Source: Rikenellaceae bacterium
Lineage (GTDB): Bacteria; Bacteroidota; Bacteroidia; Bacteroidales; Rikenellaceae
Assembly (NCBI GenBank): GCA_015059965.1
Contig: SUZM01000002.1
Coordinates: 128,251 to 192,250 of the forward strand
Length of the DNA: 64,000 nucleotides
Direction: 5' to 3'
Positions 9,526-17,730 of this stretch are shown here, in pieces. Both the position numbers and the translations under genes were made by a program. The notes under the pieces are model-generated. The model worked only from the letters and a program-made list of their open reading frames with translations, did no database searches and was not told the DNA's origin. The stretch's first letter is position 1. Each line of letters opens with the position of its first letter.

Positions 9526-11379
9526 TTAGATGCCAAGCTCCTTGAGGTAGAACTTGAGCGTTTCGAGCACGTTGCTCTTCACGTTGATAAAGTTGGTGAT
9601 GCCCTGAGCCTCCAGTTCGGGGGTGCAGGCGGGAGCGCCGGCAACTACCAGGATTGCCTTGCCACCCAGCAGCTCCTTCACCTTCGGGGCTACGGTTGCG
9701 TAATCGTCGTCCGATGCACATACCACAACGATCTCGGCCTTCGAAGCCAAAGCGGCCTCTACGCCCTCCTCCACCGACTTGAAGAAGGTGTTGTCCTGAA
9801 CCTTGATACCGGCGCAGGCGAAGAAGTTGCACGAGAACTGGGCACGGGCACGAGCCATGGCCAGGCTGCCGCAGGTGAGCATGAAGGCCTTGGGAGCCTT
9901 GCCGCTGCGATCCACACCCAGACGCATCTGCTCAAAGGCCATCGAACCGCGGTAGGGGGTCAGGACGTTACCCTCGGCCTCCTTACGCTCAACGGCGCAG
10001 GCGCACAGATCCTTCGATGCGGTCTCCGTGAAGTTGGGGTACTGGTTGGCACCCAGCAGGATCTGACGACGCATCATGATGTTCTTGTCCTTGGCGGCGG
10101 CCGAAGCCTTCACCTTCTCGACTACGAAACCGGCCTCGAAAGCTGCCGTGTAGCCACCCTTCTCCTCAACCTCGAGGAAGAGCTTCCAAGCCTCCTGGGC
10201 GATGCTCTGGGTCAGGGTCTCGATGTAGTACGAACCACCGGCGGGGTCTACCACCTGGTCGAAGTGCGACTCGTGCTTCAAGAGCAGCTCTACATTGCGG
10301 GCGATGCGCTGCGAGAACTCGGTGGGAGCCTCATAAGCGGCGTTGAAGGGGAGTACCTCCAGCGTATTCACGCCGGCGATCGTGGCCGACATGGCCTCGG
10401 TCGTACCGCGCAACATATTTACATAGGGGTCGTAAGCGGTCTGGTTCCAGCTCGAGGTCACGGCGTGCGTGAACATCTTGCAAGCGCAGTTCTTCTCGGG
10501 GTTGTAGGCCTTTACGATGTTGGCCCACAGCATGCGGGCAGCACGGAACTTGGCCATCTCCATGAAGTAGTTGGCCGTAACGCCCATCGAGAAGCGGATC
10601 TTGCGGGCAGCGACATCCACCGGCAGACCGGCCTCCAGGAGGCGAACCAGGTAGTCGTGACCGGCAGCCAGCGTGAAGGCCAGCTCCTCAACGATCGTCG
10701 AACCCGAGTTCGAGAAGTTCTCACCACCAACGGTAACGATGCGTACATGTTTGTACTCGGCCGTGCGCTTCATCAGCGAGGCGATCTCGTCGAAGCACTC
10801 CTGACCGTTGCCGGCGCAGCAGAACTGACCCTTCAGCGAGAGGCTCTTGATCAGGGGGTCGATTACGAAGTTCAGGTGCAGGGCAGCCTTGTCGATACCG
10901 GCCTTCTCGACCTTATCGAGAACTAACTCGGCCACCTTGCGGAGCTTGCAGCCCGAGAAGGTGAGCTGAACGGCGGTAAGCTCGATGCCTGCGAGCAGCG
11001 TGTCGATGAACTCGGCCGAGAACTCCTCGCCACATACGCGGAACTCGAGCGAATCCACACCGGCGTTGAGGATCTTCAGCGCCTCGGCATTAGCCTTTGC
11101 GGGGCACTCCACCTTCAGGGTCTGGTGTACGCCCCAGCGGTTGTGCGTGCGCGTACCGCGCACATAAGGGAACTGACCGGCTTCGGTCTCGAGGTGCTGA
11201 ATGCCTTCGAGGTTCTCGGCGCGATAGTAGGGACGGACGTTGAACCCTTCGGGGGTACGCCATACCAACTTGCGCTCGTAATCAGCACCTTTCAGGTCGG
11301 CTGTAATCACCTCTTCCCACTGCGCCGTCTCTACGGGCGGGAACTCGGTGAACAGCTTTTCACGATTGGTTGTTGCCAT
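9526..11379 (-). CDS. mutA: Methylmalonyl-CoA mutase small subunit
   Basis: A 617-residue mutase-family protein that pairs with MutB as the non-catalytic subunit of the heterodimer. It retains the barrel domain (for example [14 protein letters not shown]) but its C-terminal Rossmann-like domain has no DxHxxG cobalamin-ligand motif; the equivalent region reads [13 protein letters not shown]. That loss is the known hallmark of the small subunit, not a defect. It is the first gene of the pair. I find no exact TAnnTTTG promoter and no room for a cobalamin riboswitch in the 113 bp between it and the neighbouring terminator. Confidence 0.94.
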   Translation of the reverse strand: MATTNREKLFTEFPPVETAQWEEVITADLKGADYERKLVWRTPEGFNVRPYYRAENLEGIQHLETEAGQFPYVRGTRTHNRWGVHQTLKVECPAKANAEALKILNAGVDSLEFRVCGEEFSAEFIDTLLAGIELTAVQLTFSGCKLRKVAELVLDKVEKAGIDKAALHLNFVIDPLIKSLSLKGQFCCAGNGQECFDEIASLMKRTAEYKHVRIVTVGGENFSNSGSTIVEELAFTLAAGHDYLVRLLEAGLPVDVAARKIRFSMGVTANYFMEMAKFRAARMLWANIVKAYNPEKNCACKMFTHAVTSSWNQTAYDPYVNMLRGTTEAMSATIAGVNTLEVLPFNAAYEAPTEFSQRIARNVELLLKHESHFDQVVDPAGGSYYIETLTQSIAQEAWKLFLEVEEKGGYTAAFEAGFVVEKVKASAAAKDKNIMMRRQILLGANQYPNFTETASKDLCACAVERKEAEGNVLTPYRGSMAFEQMRLGVDRSGKAPKAFMLTCGSLAMARARAQFSCNFFACAGIKVQDNTFFKSVEEGVEAALASKAEIVVVCASDDDYATVAPKVKELLGGKAILVVAGAPACTPELEAQGITNFINVKSNVLETLKFYLKELGI

Positions 11380-11487
11380 AACTTTTTGTTAGTTGATATT
11401 AGGATTGTTTGTAATTAAGTAAACTCGGTTTTGGCTTTTTCAAGGCATAAAGTTACAAACTATTCTTCAAACAGCCAACTTTGTGTG

Positions 11488-11535
11488 AAAAAAATAACGC
11501 CACAAGGCGAGTTTTCGCTCCTTTGTGGCGTTATT
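11488..11535 (-). terminator. Intrinsic terminator of the MFS transporter gene
   Basis: Outer arms 11493-11505 and 11523-11535 pair perfectly (13 bp) and an inner stem GCGAG-TTTT-CGCTC (11507-11520) extends it. On the minus strand seven T follow. It begins 19 bp after the transporter stop. Confidence 0.87.
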
Positions 11536-11554
11536 GTGATACTTTTTTGGTCCT

Positions 11555-12820
11555 TTAGGCCTTCTCGGGGGTGTGCTTATACTTAAAAACAAGTGCAAAG
11601 AGCAGGGCCACCACCAGGGCGTAGGCGGCGAAGATGAGCCACGAGGTAGACCATCCGGCCACCTGAGCCCCGGGCTCGGTCTGTGAGTTTACGAAGTGGT
11701 TTACGACCTGCTGTGCTCCGAGCGTTCCGATCGTGGCGCCGATGCCGTTGGTCATCATCATGAAGAGACCCTGGGCCGAGGAGCGGATCGAGGTGTCGGT
11801 CTCGTTATTCACGAAGAGCGATCCCGAGATGTTGAAGAAGTCGAAGGCGATACCGTAGACGATCATCGAGAGGATAAACATCCAGACGCCGCCACCGGGG
11901 TTACCCAGGCCGAACAAACCGAAACGCAGCACCCAGGCAAACATGGCCATCAGCATTACATTCTTAATGCCGAAACGCTTCAGACAGAACGGGATCAGTA
12001 GAATGCAGAGGGTCTCGGAGATCTGCGAGAGCGAGATCAGCGCATTGGCGTGGTTGGCACCAAAGGTCGAGGCATATTCGGGAATGGCTTTGAAGCTGGT
12101 GATGAAGGGGTTGGCAAAACCGTTGGTGATCTGGAGCGATACGCCCAGCAGCATCGAGAAGACGAAGAAGAGAGCCATCTTTTTCTGCTTAAAGAGCGAG
12201 AAGGCTCTCAGGCCGAGGGCCTCTGTCAGGCTCTTCTTCTCGCCCGAGGTGTTTACGGGGCAGTGGGGCAGGGTGAAGGCGTAGAGACCCAGTACAAGGC
12301 CGAATGTAGCGCTTAAGTAGAACTGCATGTAGCTCTTCTGGAATCCGGCGAAGTCGCAGAGGAGCATGGCGCAGATGAAGCCCACGGTACCCCATACGCG
12401 AATGGGGGGGAAGTCCTTCACGGTGTCCATGCGGTTGCTCTCCAGAATGCTGTAGGCCACCGAGTTCGAGAGGGCGATGGTCGGCATGTAGAAGGCTACG
12501 CTCAGCGAGTAGAGTCCGAAGATGAGCCAGTAGTTGTAGTCGGGAGCCGTAGCGCAGATGCTGTAGGCCGAGGCGGCCAGGAATCCTGCGGCCAGCAGGT
12601 GGCAGAGCCCCAGCAGTCGCTGTGCGGGAACCCAGCGGTCGGCAACGATGCCCACCAGGGCAGGCATGAAGAGCGAGACGATGCCCTGCATGGCGTAGAA
12701 GAGACCGATCTTGTCGCCCAGACCGATTTCGTAGAGGTGCGTACCCATCGAGGTGAGGTAGGAGCCCCAAATGGCATACTGCAGGAAATTCATCAGAATC
12801 AATCGTAGTTTGATACTCAT
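11555..12820 (-). CDS. MFS transporter, nucleoside:H+ symporter type
   Basis: A 421-residue polytopic membrane protein with about 12 hydrophobic segments. Its size and N-terminal pattern (LRLILMNFLQYAIWGSYLTS) resemble the Nuc_H_symport family, whose Escherichia coli members NupG and XapB are about 418 residues. It probably imports nucleosides with protons, but the substrate is inferred from family only; many Bacteroidales paralogues are uncharacterised. It is transcribed alone: promoter-like TACTTTTG (minus, 12916-12923) lies upstream and a strong terminator lies downstream. Confidence 0.82.
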   Translation of the reverse strand: MSIKLRLILMNFLQYAIWGSYLTSMGTHLYEIGLGDKIGLFYAMQGIVSLFMPALVGIVADRWVPAQRLLGLCHLLAAGFLAASAYSICATAPDYNYWLIFGLYSLSVAFYMPTIALSNSVAYSILESNRMDTVKDFPPIRVWGTVGFICAMLLCDFAGFQKSYMQFYLSATFGLVLGLYAFTLPHCPVNTSGEKKSLTEALGLRAFSLFKQKKMALFFVFSMLLGVSLQITNGFANPFITSFKAIPEYASTFGANHANALISLSQISETLCILLIPFCLKRFGIKNVMLMAMFAWVLRFGLFGLGNPGGGVWMFILSMIVYGIAFDFFNISGSLFVNNETDTSIRSSAQGLFMMMTNGIGATIGTLGAQQVVNHFVNSQTEPGAQVAGWSTSWLIFAAYALVVALLFALVFKYKHTPEKA

Positions 12821-12915
12821 AAATCTTTTATTTTTAGTGTTTTACAAATGTTTAATTTCAATTTTCGGGCCTTTCTTCGGATCCTTTTTTCGGAAGGCGA
12901 TCAAAAAATTTTCAA

Positions 12916-12923
12916 CAAAAGTA
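12916..12923 (-). promoter_or_regulatory. Possible -7 element for the MFS transporter
   Basis: Minus-strand TACTTTTG matches TAnnTTTG and would give a leader of about 90 nt. No well-spaced -33 TTTG is present, so this is tentative. Confidence 0.4.
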
Positions 12924-12943
12924 AAAAATTTTTTCGAAATTTC

Positions 12944-12974
12944 TTTGCAAATGAAAAAATAAGTTCTACTTTTG
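12944..12974 (+). promoter_or_regulatory. Canonical promoter of tRNA-Gln
   Basis: TTTG (12944-12947), exactly 19 bp of spacer, then TACTTTTG (12967-12974). This is a textbook Bacteroidota primary-sigma promoter and ends 29 bp before the tRNA. Confidence 0.85.
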
Positions 12975-13003
12975 CACCGTCAAACAACGACAAACGTTCT
13001 TAT

Positions 13004-13074
13004 TGAGCTATGGTGTAATGGTAACACAACAGATTCTGGTCCTGTTATTCTAGGTTCGAATCCTGGTAGCTCAA
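13004..13074 (+). tRNA. tRNA-Gln, anticodon CUG
   Basis: The sequence folds as a tRNA: a 7-bp acceptor stem TGAGCTA (13004-13010) with TAGCTCA (13067-13073), discriminator A at 13074, a short D arm, and a T arm with GGTTCGAATCC. The anticodon loop is TTCTGGT, giving anticodon CTG (reads CAG). The U1-A72 pair at the acceptor end is typical of glutamine tRNA. The closing pair of the anticodon stem is an A/C mismatch. The 3' CCA is not encoded and must be added by the CCA enzyme. Confidence 0.93.
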
Positions 13075-13092
13075 CGACCGCTGCAGCCAAGA

Positions 13093-13210
13093 GGCATAAA
13101 TAAGCGGGATATCGAAAGATATCAAAAACAGAAAGAGTGAATAAACGATGCTTGCATCAGATTATTCACTCTTTCTGTTTTTATGTGCTTTGCACGCGCT
13201 TATTTATGCC
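13093..13210 (+). ncRNA. Four-way-junction inverted-repeat element, candidate structured RNA
   Basis: A perfect 14-bp stem (13093-13106 with 13197-13210) encloses three hairpins with almost no unpaired joints. The first is GATATC-GAAA-GATATC (13108-13123), with a GNRA tetraloop. The second is a perfect 21-bp stem (13124-13144 with 13162-13182) topped by GATG-CTTG-CATC. The third is GTGC-TTT-GCAC (13185-13195). Stable RNA-type tetraloops suggest it works as RNA, perhaps in the tRNA-Gln primary transcript, which ends 18 nt upstream. The 21-bp arm ending in TTTTT could itself act as a terminator. A palindromic mobile element is the main alternative. I do not recognise a known RNA family. Confidence 0.55.
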
Positions 13211-13375
13211 CTCGGCGCCACCGGTCGAAACGGTGCATCAAGAGGCCGCAGGCCTCGCGCCGTAACATCGCCGCGACCACCGGTTGAAACGGCGCAAAAG
13301 TGAAGCGTGCGCCGTACGTAACTTATTTTATATAACTGGGCAGTCTGGGAGTTTTTACGCTGTCAAGAAAAAGCA
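13211..13375. other. Intergenic stretch with GC-rich dyads and a 19-bp direct repeat
   Basis: No gene seen. Two 19-bp copies (13218-13236 and 13277-13295) differ at two bases and each can form a CCG/CGG mini-hairpin around GTYGAAA or its equivalent. Between them is GAGGCC-GCA-GGCCTC (13242-13256). Base composition shifts abruptly to A+T-rich after about 13315. Confidence 0.5.
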
Positions 13376-13445
13376 ATTGCTCATTGCTCATTACTCATTG
13401 CTCATTGAAATAATTCCTAATTGCTAATTGTTAATTCCTAATTCT
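13376..13445 (+). repeat. Two heptamer tandem arrays upstream of dnaG
   Basis: Four ATTGCTC units (one is ATTACTC) occupy 13376-13403. Five TAATTSY units occupy 13411-13445. The second array runs to within 4 bp of the dnaG -7 element and supplies the TTG at the proper spacing. Confidence 0.75.
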
Positions 13446-13457
13446 TTCGTATCTTTG
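13428..13457 (+). promoter_or_regulatory. dnaG promoter, nearly leaderless
   Basis: TTG (13428-13430), 19-bp spacer, TATCTTTG (13450-13457). The dnaG ATG starts only 6 nt after this element, so transcription should begin at or within a few bases of the start codon. Confidence 0.72.
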
Positions 13458-13462
13458 TCCTC

Positions 13463-15448
13463 ATGATTGATCGGGAAACCATAGACAGGGTCTTTGCAGC
13501 CGCCGATATTGTCGAGATTGTCGGTGACTATGTAAGGCTTAAGCGCCAAGGTACAAATTATGTGGCTTGTTGTCCTTTTCATAATGAAAAGACGCCATCG
13601 TTTGTCGTTTCGCCTTCGAAGGGCCTTTTCAAGTGTTTCGGATGCGGCGAGGGTGGCAATGCCATCACCTTTGTGATGAAACACGAGAGCCTCTCCTTTC
13701 CCGAGGCCGTGAAGGTGGTGGCCAAGCGTTACGGCATTGAGATTCACGAAAGGGAGCTCACCGAGGAGGAGGTGCGCCGCAATGACGACCGCGAGAGTAT
13801 GTTTGTGGTCAACGGTTGGGCGGCCGACTACTTTCAGCAGTACCTCCACGAATCGGATGAGGGGCGCTCGGTGGGCCTCAGCTACTTCGCGCAGAAACGC
13901 GGATTCACGGCCGCAACGATCCGCAAGTTCGGTTTAGGTTTCTGCTCGGCGCGCGGTGCGGCGATGTCGGAGGCGGCCCTGACGGCGGGCTACAAGGAGG
14001 AGTTCCTCACCGGTGTGGGCCTCTCGATCAAAAGCGAACGCGACGGACACCTCTTCGACCGTTTTCGCGACCGCGTGATCTTTCCGGTACACAACATCTC
14101 GGGCCGCATTATAGCCTTTGGTGGTCGTATCTTGGGCACCAACAAGAATGTGGGCAAGTATCTGAACTCGCCCGAGAGCCCCATATATAGCAAGAAAAAC
14201 GAACTCTACGGCCTCTATTTTGCCAAACGAGCTATCCAACAACAGGATGTAGCCATTATGGTTGAGGGCTACACCGATGTGATCTCGATGCACCAGGCGG
14301 GAGTTGAAAACGTCGTTGCCTCGTCCGGCACGTCGCTCACGACGGAGCAGATCCGCCTCTTGAAGCGCTTCACGAAGAACATCACGGTGATCTACGACGG
14401 AGATGCGGCCGGTATTCATGCCTCGATACGCGGTATCGACATGATCCTTGCCGAGGGGATGAATGTGCGCGTGGTATCCTTGCCTGCGGAGGATGACCCC
14501 GACTCTTTCGCCCGCAAGCATTCGGCTGACGAGGTGCGTACCTACATTGCAGACCACGAACACGACTTCATCACCTTCAAGGCCGGGCTCCTGATGCGCG
14601 AGGCGCAGCGTGATCCGATCCGGAAGGCCCAACTCATCGGGGACATGGTACAGTCGATCGTCCAGATTCCCGATTCGATACATCGCTCGGTCTATATCAA
14701 GGAGTGTGCCCGCATCATGGATGTGGATGAGAACGTCCTGATCTCGGAGGTGGCACGCAAGCGTCATACGGCTGCCGGAGACCGTGAAACTCAGGAGTTT
14801 ATGCGCCGTCAGGCGGCCCTGATTCAGCAGGAGCAGAGCGCATCGGTCGCCACCTCGATGCCCCTCTACAAGGAGGGTATTCGCGGGGGTAGCAGTGCCG
14901 AGGCCCTTGAGGGCGAACTGGTGAAGTACCTGCTCAAATACGGCCATCTGAATTTCGACCTCCGCGAGGGGCGCACCATGGTGAGTTGCAATGTTGCCGA
15001 GGTGATCTTTGATGATCTGGAAGCCGATGGCCTCCAATTTCAGAATCCGCTCTATAACGAGATCCTTTCGACCTATCGTCGCGAGTGGGAGCTCTTAGGC
15101 AGTGGGGTCGAGGTTCCTGCGCACCACTTTGTGAACCACCACGACCCCGAGGTCTCCAAGCTTGCCGTCGATCTCCTTGCTTCGGACGACAACTATGTGG
15201 CCAGCCGAATTTGGACCCAGAAGGAGATTCATGTGGAGAGTGAGATGGAGATGCTCTCGGCCGGAGTGCCGCGCTGCATGGCCCTCTACAAGTCCAAAGT
15301 CATAGAGCGCATGGTTCGTGAGCTAAATGATAAACTCCTCGATGAAAACCTCACCGAAGAGCAGCTCTCCGATATTTTGCAGCGCCTTTCCAAGCTCAAT
15401 GTAGCCAAGGTTCAGTTGGCGAAGAAGGTAGACCGCCTCCTTTTGTGA
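13463..15448 (+). CDS. dnaG: DNA primase DnaG
   Basis: A 661-residue primase that makes RNA primers for lagging-strand synthesis with DnaB helicase. The N-terminal CHC2 zinc finger is intact (Cys37, His40, Cys58, Cys61 within CPFH...CFGC). The catalytic TOPRIM domain (about 255-345) shows VEGYTDVISMHQAG and the metal-binding IYDGDAAG. The C-terminal about 200 residues match the helicase-interaction part only loosely. It is transcribed alone from a promoter with almost no leader. A dispersed repeat copy starts 32 bp after its stop. Confidence 0.96.
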   Translation: MIDRETIDRVFAAADIVEIVGDYVRLKRQGTNYVACCPFHNEKTPSFVVSPSKGLFKCFGCGEGGNAITFVMKHESLSFPEAVKVVAKRYGIEIHERELTEEEVRRNDDRESMFVVNGWAADYFQQYLHESDEGRSVGLSYFAQKRGFTAATIRKFGLGFCSARGAAMSEAALTAGYKEEFLTGVGLSIKSERDGHLFDRFRDRVIFPVHNISGRIIAFGGRILGTNKNVGKYLNSPESPIYSKKNELYGLYFAKRAIQQQDVAIMVEGYTDVISMHQAGVENVVASSGTSLTTEQIRLLKRFTKNITVIYDGDAAGIHASIRGIDMILAEGMNVRVVSLPAEDDPDSFARKHSADEVRTYIADHEHDFITFKAGLLMREAQRDPIRKAQLIGDMVQSIVQIPDSIHRSVYIKECARIMDVDENVLISEVARKRHTAAGDRETQEFMRRQAALIQQEQSASVATSMPLYKEGIRGGSSAEALEGELVKYLLKYGHLNFDLREGRTMVSCNVAEVIFDDLEADGLQFQNPLYNEILSTYRREWELLGSGVEVPAHHFVNHHDPEVSKLAVDLLASDDNYVASRIWTQKEIHVESEMEMLSAGVPRCMALYKSKVIERMVRELNDKLLDENLTEEQLSDILQRLSKLNVAKVQLAKKVDRLLL

Positions 15449-15480
15449 TTTTGTAGGGCATCTTTCGACTTGCCTTGCTC

Positions 15481-15637
15481 GAAGCTGTCTAACAAGTTGA
15501 TTTCTGCGTTACGCTTGCCCTCAAAATGCTCATTTACGCCAGGTAAACTGCGCTTTTTCGGGCTTTGCAAGCCTTGAAATCCCTCTTCTTATACAGCTTC
15601 AGTCAATAAGGGAGTCTATAAAACTTGTTAGTCACCC
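15481..15637 (+). repeat. Composite intergenic repeat module, copy A
   Basis: The core (15481-15600, 120 nt) begins GAAGCTGTCTAAC and ends TTATACAGCTTC, so its ends are inverted repeats. Inner GATTTC...GAAATC and a GGCTT-TGC-AAGCC hairpin add pairing. Nine nt later a decayed GGG...CCC hairpin spans 15610-15637. Copies B (25086-25253) and C (48817-48977) share the core, spacing and hairpin. Confidence 0.8.
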
Positions 15638-15981
15638 CCTCACTGCGTAAAGTTGAAACCTGTACGCTGCCAAAGGGGCAGGGTCGGGGGAGTGTTTCCG
15701 GTGAGGGAAACACGGTGTGCAAACAGAAAATAAACAGAAAGATGTGTACCCGAGGGTACGAAAAGATAAAAGAATTAGTTACCTTAAACCCAACCCTGCT
15801 TGTGCCCGAAGAGAACAAAATTGGTGCCAAAACGACAATTTTACCCTCCAAATCCTTCGGCTGACCCTATTTTATTCATTCGCTTCCTGGCTCTCGGCCG
15901 CTCTCTCTTTCTCCTGAAACCTTTGCCCCCCCCTCGGCCCTTTTGACCTCTTTTGCTCTCCGGTACGAAAAAGAGTGCGGG
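15638..15981. other. Intergenic stretch between copy A and rmuC
   Basis: No credible gene. A 79-codon plus-strand frame at 15625-15864 has no recognisable domain or promoter. An 8-bp hairpin GTGTTTCC...GGAAACAC lies at 15692-15713. The remainder is mixed-composition sequence and may be a decayed gene or repeat remnant. Confidence 0.4.
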
Positions 15982-15998
15982 CTATTGCGCGCACTCTT
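15966..15998 (-). terminator. rmuC terminator overlapping its stop codon
   Basis: Arms 15990-15998 and 15971-15979 (AAGAGTGCG/CGCACTCTT) pair perfectly. On the minus strand the first arm is inside the last codons, the TAG lies in the loop (15984-15982), and five T follow the second arm. Confidence 0.75.
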
Positions 15999-17394
15999 CG
16001 GTTTCGATCTCTGCTCTCGGTTCCTCTTCGCTCTGCACCCTCTGCTCGGTCTCGAGATCGGCTGCGTCGCGGATTGAGCTGCTGAGCCTCTTTTTGATCT
16101 TTACATTCAGCCCTACCATGCGTTCGCCGAGGCGGACCAGGTTGTTGTTGCCGTGGGTCAGGCGTTTGAAGGCCTCGTCGTAGGCCGTTTGGGCACTCTT
16201 GATCCCCTTCTCTACCCCTTGCAGAGCCTCTGTGAAGGCCACCAGCTGGTCGTACATCTTTGAGCCACATTCGGCAATCTCGCGCGTATTGCGCTCCAAG
16301 TCGCTGCGTTGCCAAAGGTTATCGACCAATTTCAGCAGGGCGAAGAGGTTTGTGGGGGAGGAGATGATCACCTTTCGTTTGTAGGCATCGGCCCAGATCG
16401 CGGGGTCGGCCTGCATGGCAGCCAGGAAGGCCGACTCGTTGGGTATGAACATCACCACAAAATCCGGAGTGCACTCCATCAGCTCCTGGTAGCTCTTGGC
16501 CGAGAGTTCGAGAACGTGCTTGCGTACCGATTCGAGGTGCAGCTTGAGTTGTCGGTCGCGCTCCACGGGCTCCTCTGCGGCGGCGTGGTTCGCGTAGGCC
16601 GTAAGCGAGGTCTTCGAGTCGATGACGATCTGTTTCCGATCCGGCAGGTGGAGGATCACATCGGGGCGCATGTTCTCGCCGGCTTCATTCTTCAGCGTGT
16701 CCTGTGTCTGGTAGTGTACCCCTTTCACCAGGTTCGACGTCGAGAGAATCGTATCGAGAATCATCTCCCCGAAATCGCCCTGCACCTTCGAATCCCCCTT
16801 TAGAGCTCGGGTGAGGTTGGTCGTCTCGGTCGTTATGCGGTGGTTGAGCTCCATGAGGTGTTTGAGCTCGTTCTTTAAGGCACCGTGCTGCTCGGCCTCC
16901 GTGGCGTGGATCTTCTCCACGCGTTCGCGGAAGTCGGCCATGTGTTGGTTGAAGGGCTTGAGCAACGCCTCCAGCGACTCCTTGTTCGTCTCGCGGAACG
17001 AACGTGACTGCTCGCCCAGGATGTCGTTGGCCAGGTTCTTGAATTGCAGCCGCATCGCCTCTTCGGCCTTGGATTGCTCCTCCTCCGATCGGGTGTGACG
17101 GGCCTGCTCTTCCCGGAGCCGAGCCTCTGCCCCTTCGAACTTCGCCAGCAACGTTGCCCGGTCGGCAATCGCCTCGCGCAACTCCAGCTCAACCTTTGCC
17201 GTTCGCTCCTGTTCGTGTGCCAGTGCTTGTGCTGCGGCCTTGTGTTGAGCCTCCGACTGCTGGATCTCGCCCCTGAGCGTCAGCAGTTCCGTGCGAGCCG
17301 TGGCTTCACTCTTGCAGCTCCGCCTCCAAAGCAGTCCCATCAGGAGTGCGGCGGCTGACATCAAACCTAAAAGCAGATATAAAGTGGTCTCCAT
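15982..17394 (-). CDS. rmuC: RmuC family DNA recombination protein
   Basis: A 470-residue protein. An N-terminal membrane helix (about 6-25) is followed by a long coiled coil (about 35-190), then the RmuC core with the family phrases KVQGDFGEMILDTIL and MRPDVILHLPDRKQIVIDSKTSL. RmuC proteins are related to restriction-endonuclease folds and limit recombination at short inverted repeats; the biochemistry is not settled. The start is the ATG at 17394 (METTLYLL). An upstream in-frame GTG at 17433 is rejected because a perfect -7 element (17412-17419) lies between them. Single-gene unit. Confidence 0.93.
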   Translation of the reverse strand: METTLYLLLGLMSAAALLMGLLWRRSCKSEATARTELLTLRGEIQQSEAQHKAAAQALAHEQERTAKVELELREAIADRATLLAKFEGAEARLREEQARHTRSEEEQSKAEEAMRLQFKNLANDILGEQSRSFRETNKESLEALLKPFNQHMADFRERVEKIHATEAEQHGALKNELKHLMELNHRITTETTNLTRALKGDSKVQGDFGEMILDTILSTSNLVKGVHYQTQDTLKNEAGENMRPDVILHLPDRKQIVIDSKTSLTAYANHAAAEEPVERDRQLKLHLESVRKHVLELSAKSYQELMECTPDFVVMFIPNESAFLAAMQADPAIWADAYKRKVIISSPTNLFALLKLVDNLWQRSDLERNTREIAECGSKMYDQLVAFTEALQGVEKGIKSAQTAYDEAFKRLTHGNNNLVRLGERMVGLNVKIKKRLSSSIRDAADLETEQRVQSEEEPRAEIETEECAQ

Positions 17395-17411
17395 GTTTCG
17401 TTCTTTGGAAA

Positions 17412-17419
17412 CAAAGGTA
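17412..17419 (-). promoter_or_regulatory. Bacteroidota -7 element for rmuC
   Basis: Minus-strand TACCTTTG, a full consensus match, 17 nt before the rmuC ATG. The upstream GGAATTATTTTG closely resembles the sequence preceding the fabD -7 element. Confidence 0.7.
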
Positions 17420-17649
17420 CAAAATAATTCCACAACCCAAGTGCTCTGCGCTACAATTTTTTTATCGCGCCTCTGTGGGCGATCCTTCCTAAAATTCTCC
17501 TTCCCCGACTCCCGGCTCTTTCTGCGATGCTTCAGCTGAGCAGAAAGAGCCGTAGCGGGGAAATCCGCCCTTTATAAATAAGTATCCCTATTTTTTAGCC
17601 AAAAGATGTAAGAATTTGCAAATAGTTTGTGAAAAATATGTACTATGTA

Positions 17650-17681
17650 TTGCATAATACAAATAAAAATACATATCTTTG
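17650..17681 (+). promoter_or_regulatory. Promoter of the beta-barrel receptor-like gene
   Basis: TTG (17650-17652), 21-bp spacer, TATCTTTG (17674-17681). This gives a leader of roughly 45 nt before the ATG at 17731. Confidence 0.65.
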
Positions 17682-17730
17682 CGATGTGAATATATAGACA
17701 ATGCAAACAACCAAATAAAAAAAAAGCCTT

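Noticed and set aside
9526..11379. MutA as a degenerate, inactive duplicate because the cobalamin-ligand motif is missing
   Set aside because: Loss of DxHxxG is normal in the small subunit of the heterodimeric enzyme, and the gene is paired with an intact mutB.
11380..11492. Cobalamin riboswitch upstream of mutA
   Set aside because: The gap is too short and I see no B12-box-like sequence or paired domain.
13124..13182. The 21-bp hairpin as a plain terminator of tRNA-Gln
   Set aside because: It may terminate transcription, but this does not explain the outer 14-bp stem and the two flanking hairpins that close a complete four-way junction, so it was kept as part of a larger element.
13218..13295. 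Possible CRISPR array (repeats containing GAAAC)
   Set aside because: Only two copies, 19 bp each, 40-bp spacing with a palindromic interior, and no cas genes in the window.
15625..15864. 79-codon plus-strand frame between dnaG and rmuC
   Set aside because: It begins inside the decayed hairpin of repeat copy A, has no promoter, no family and mixed codon use.
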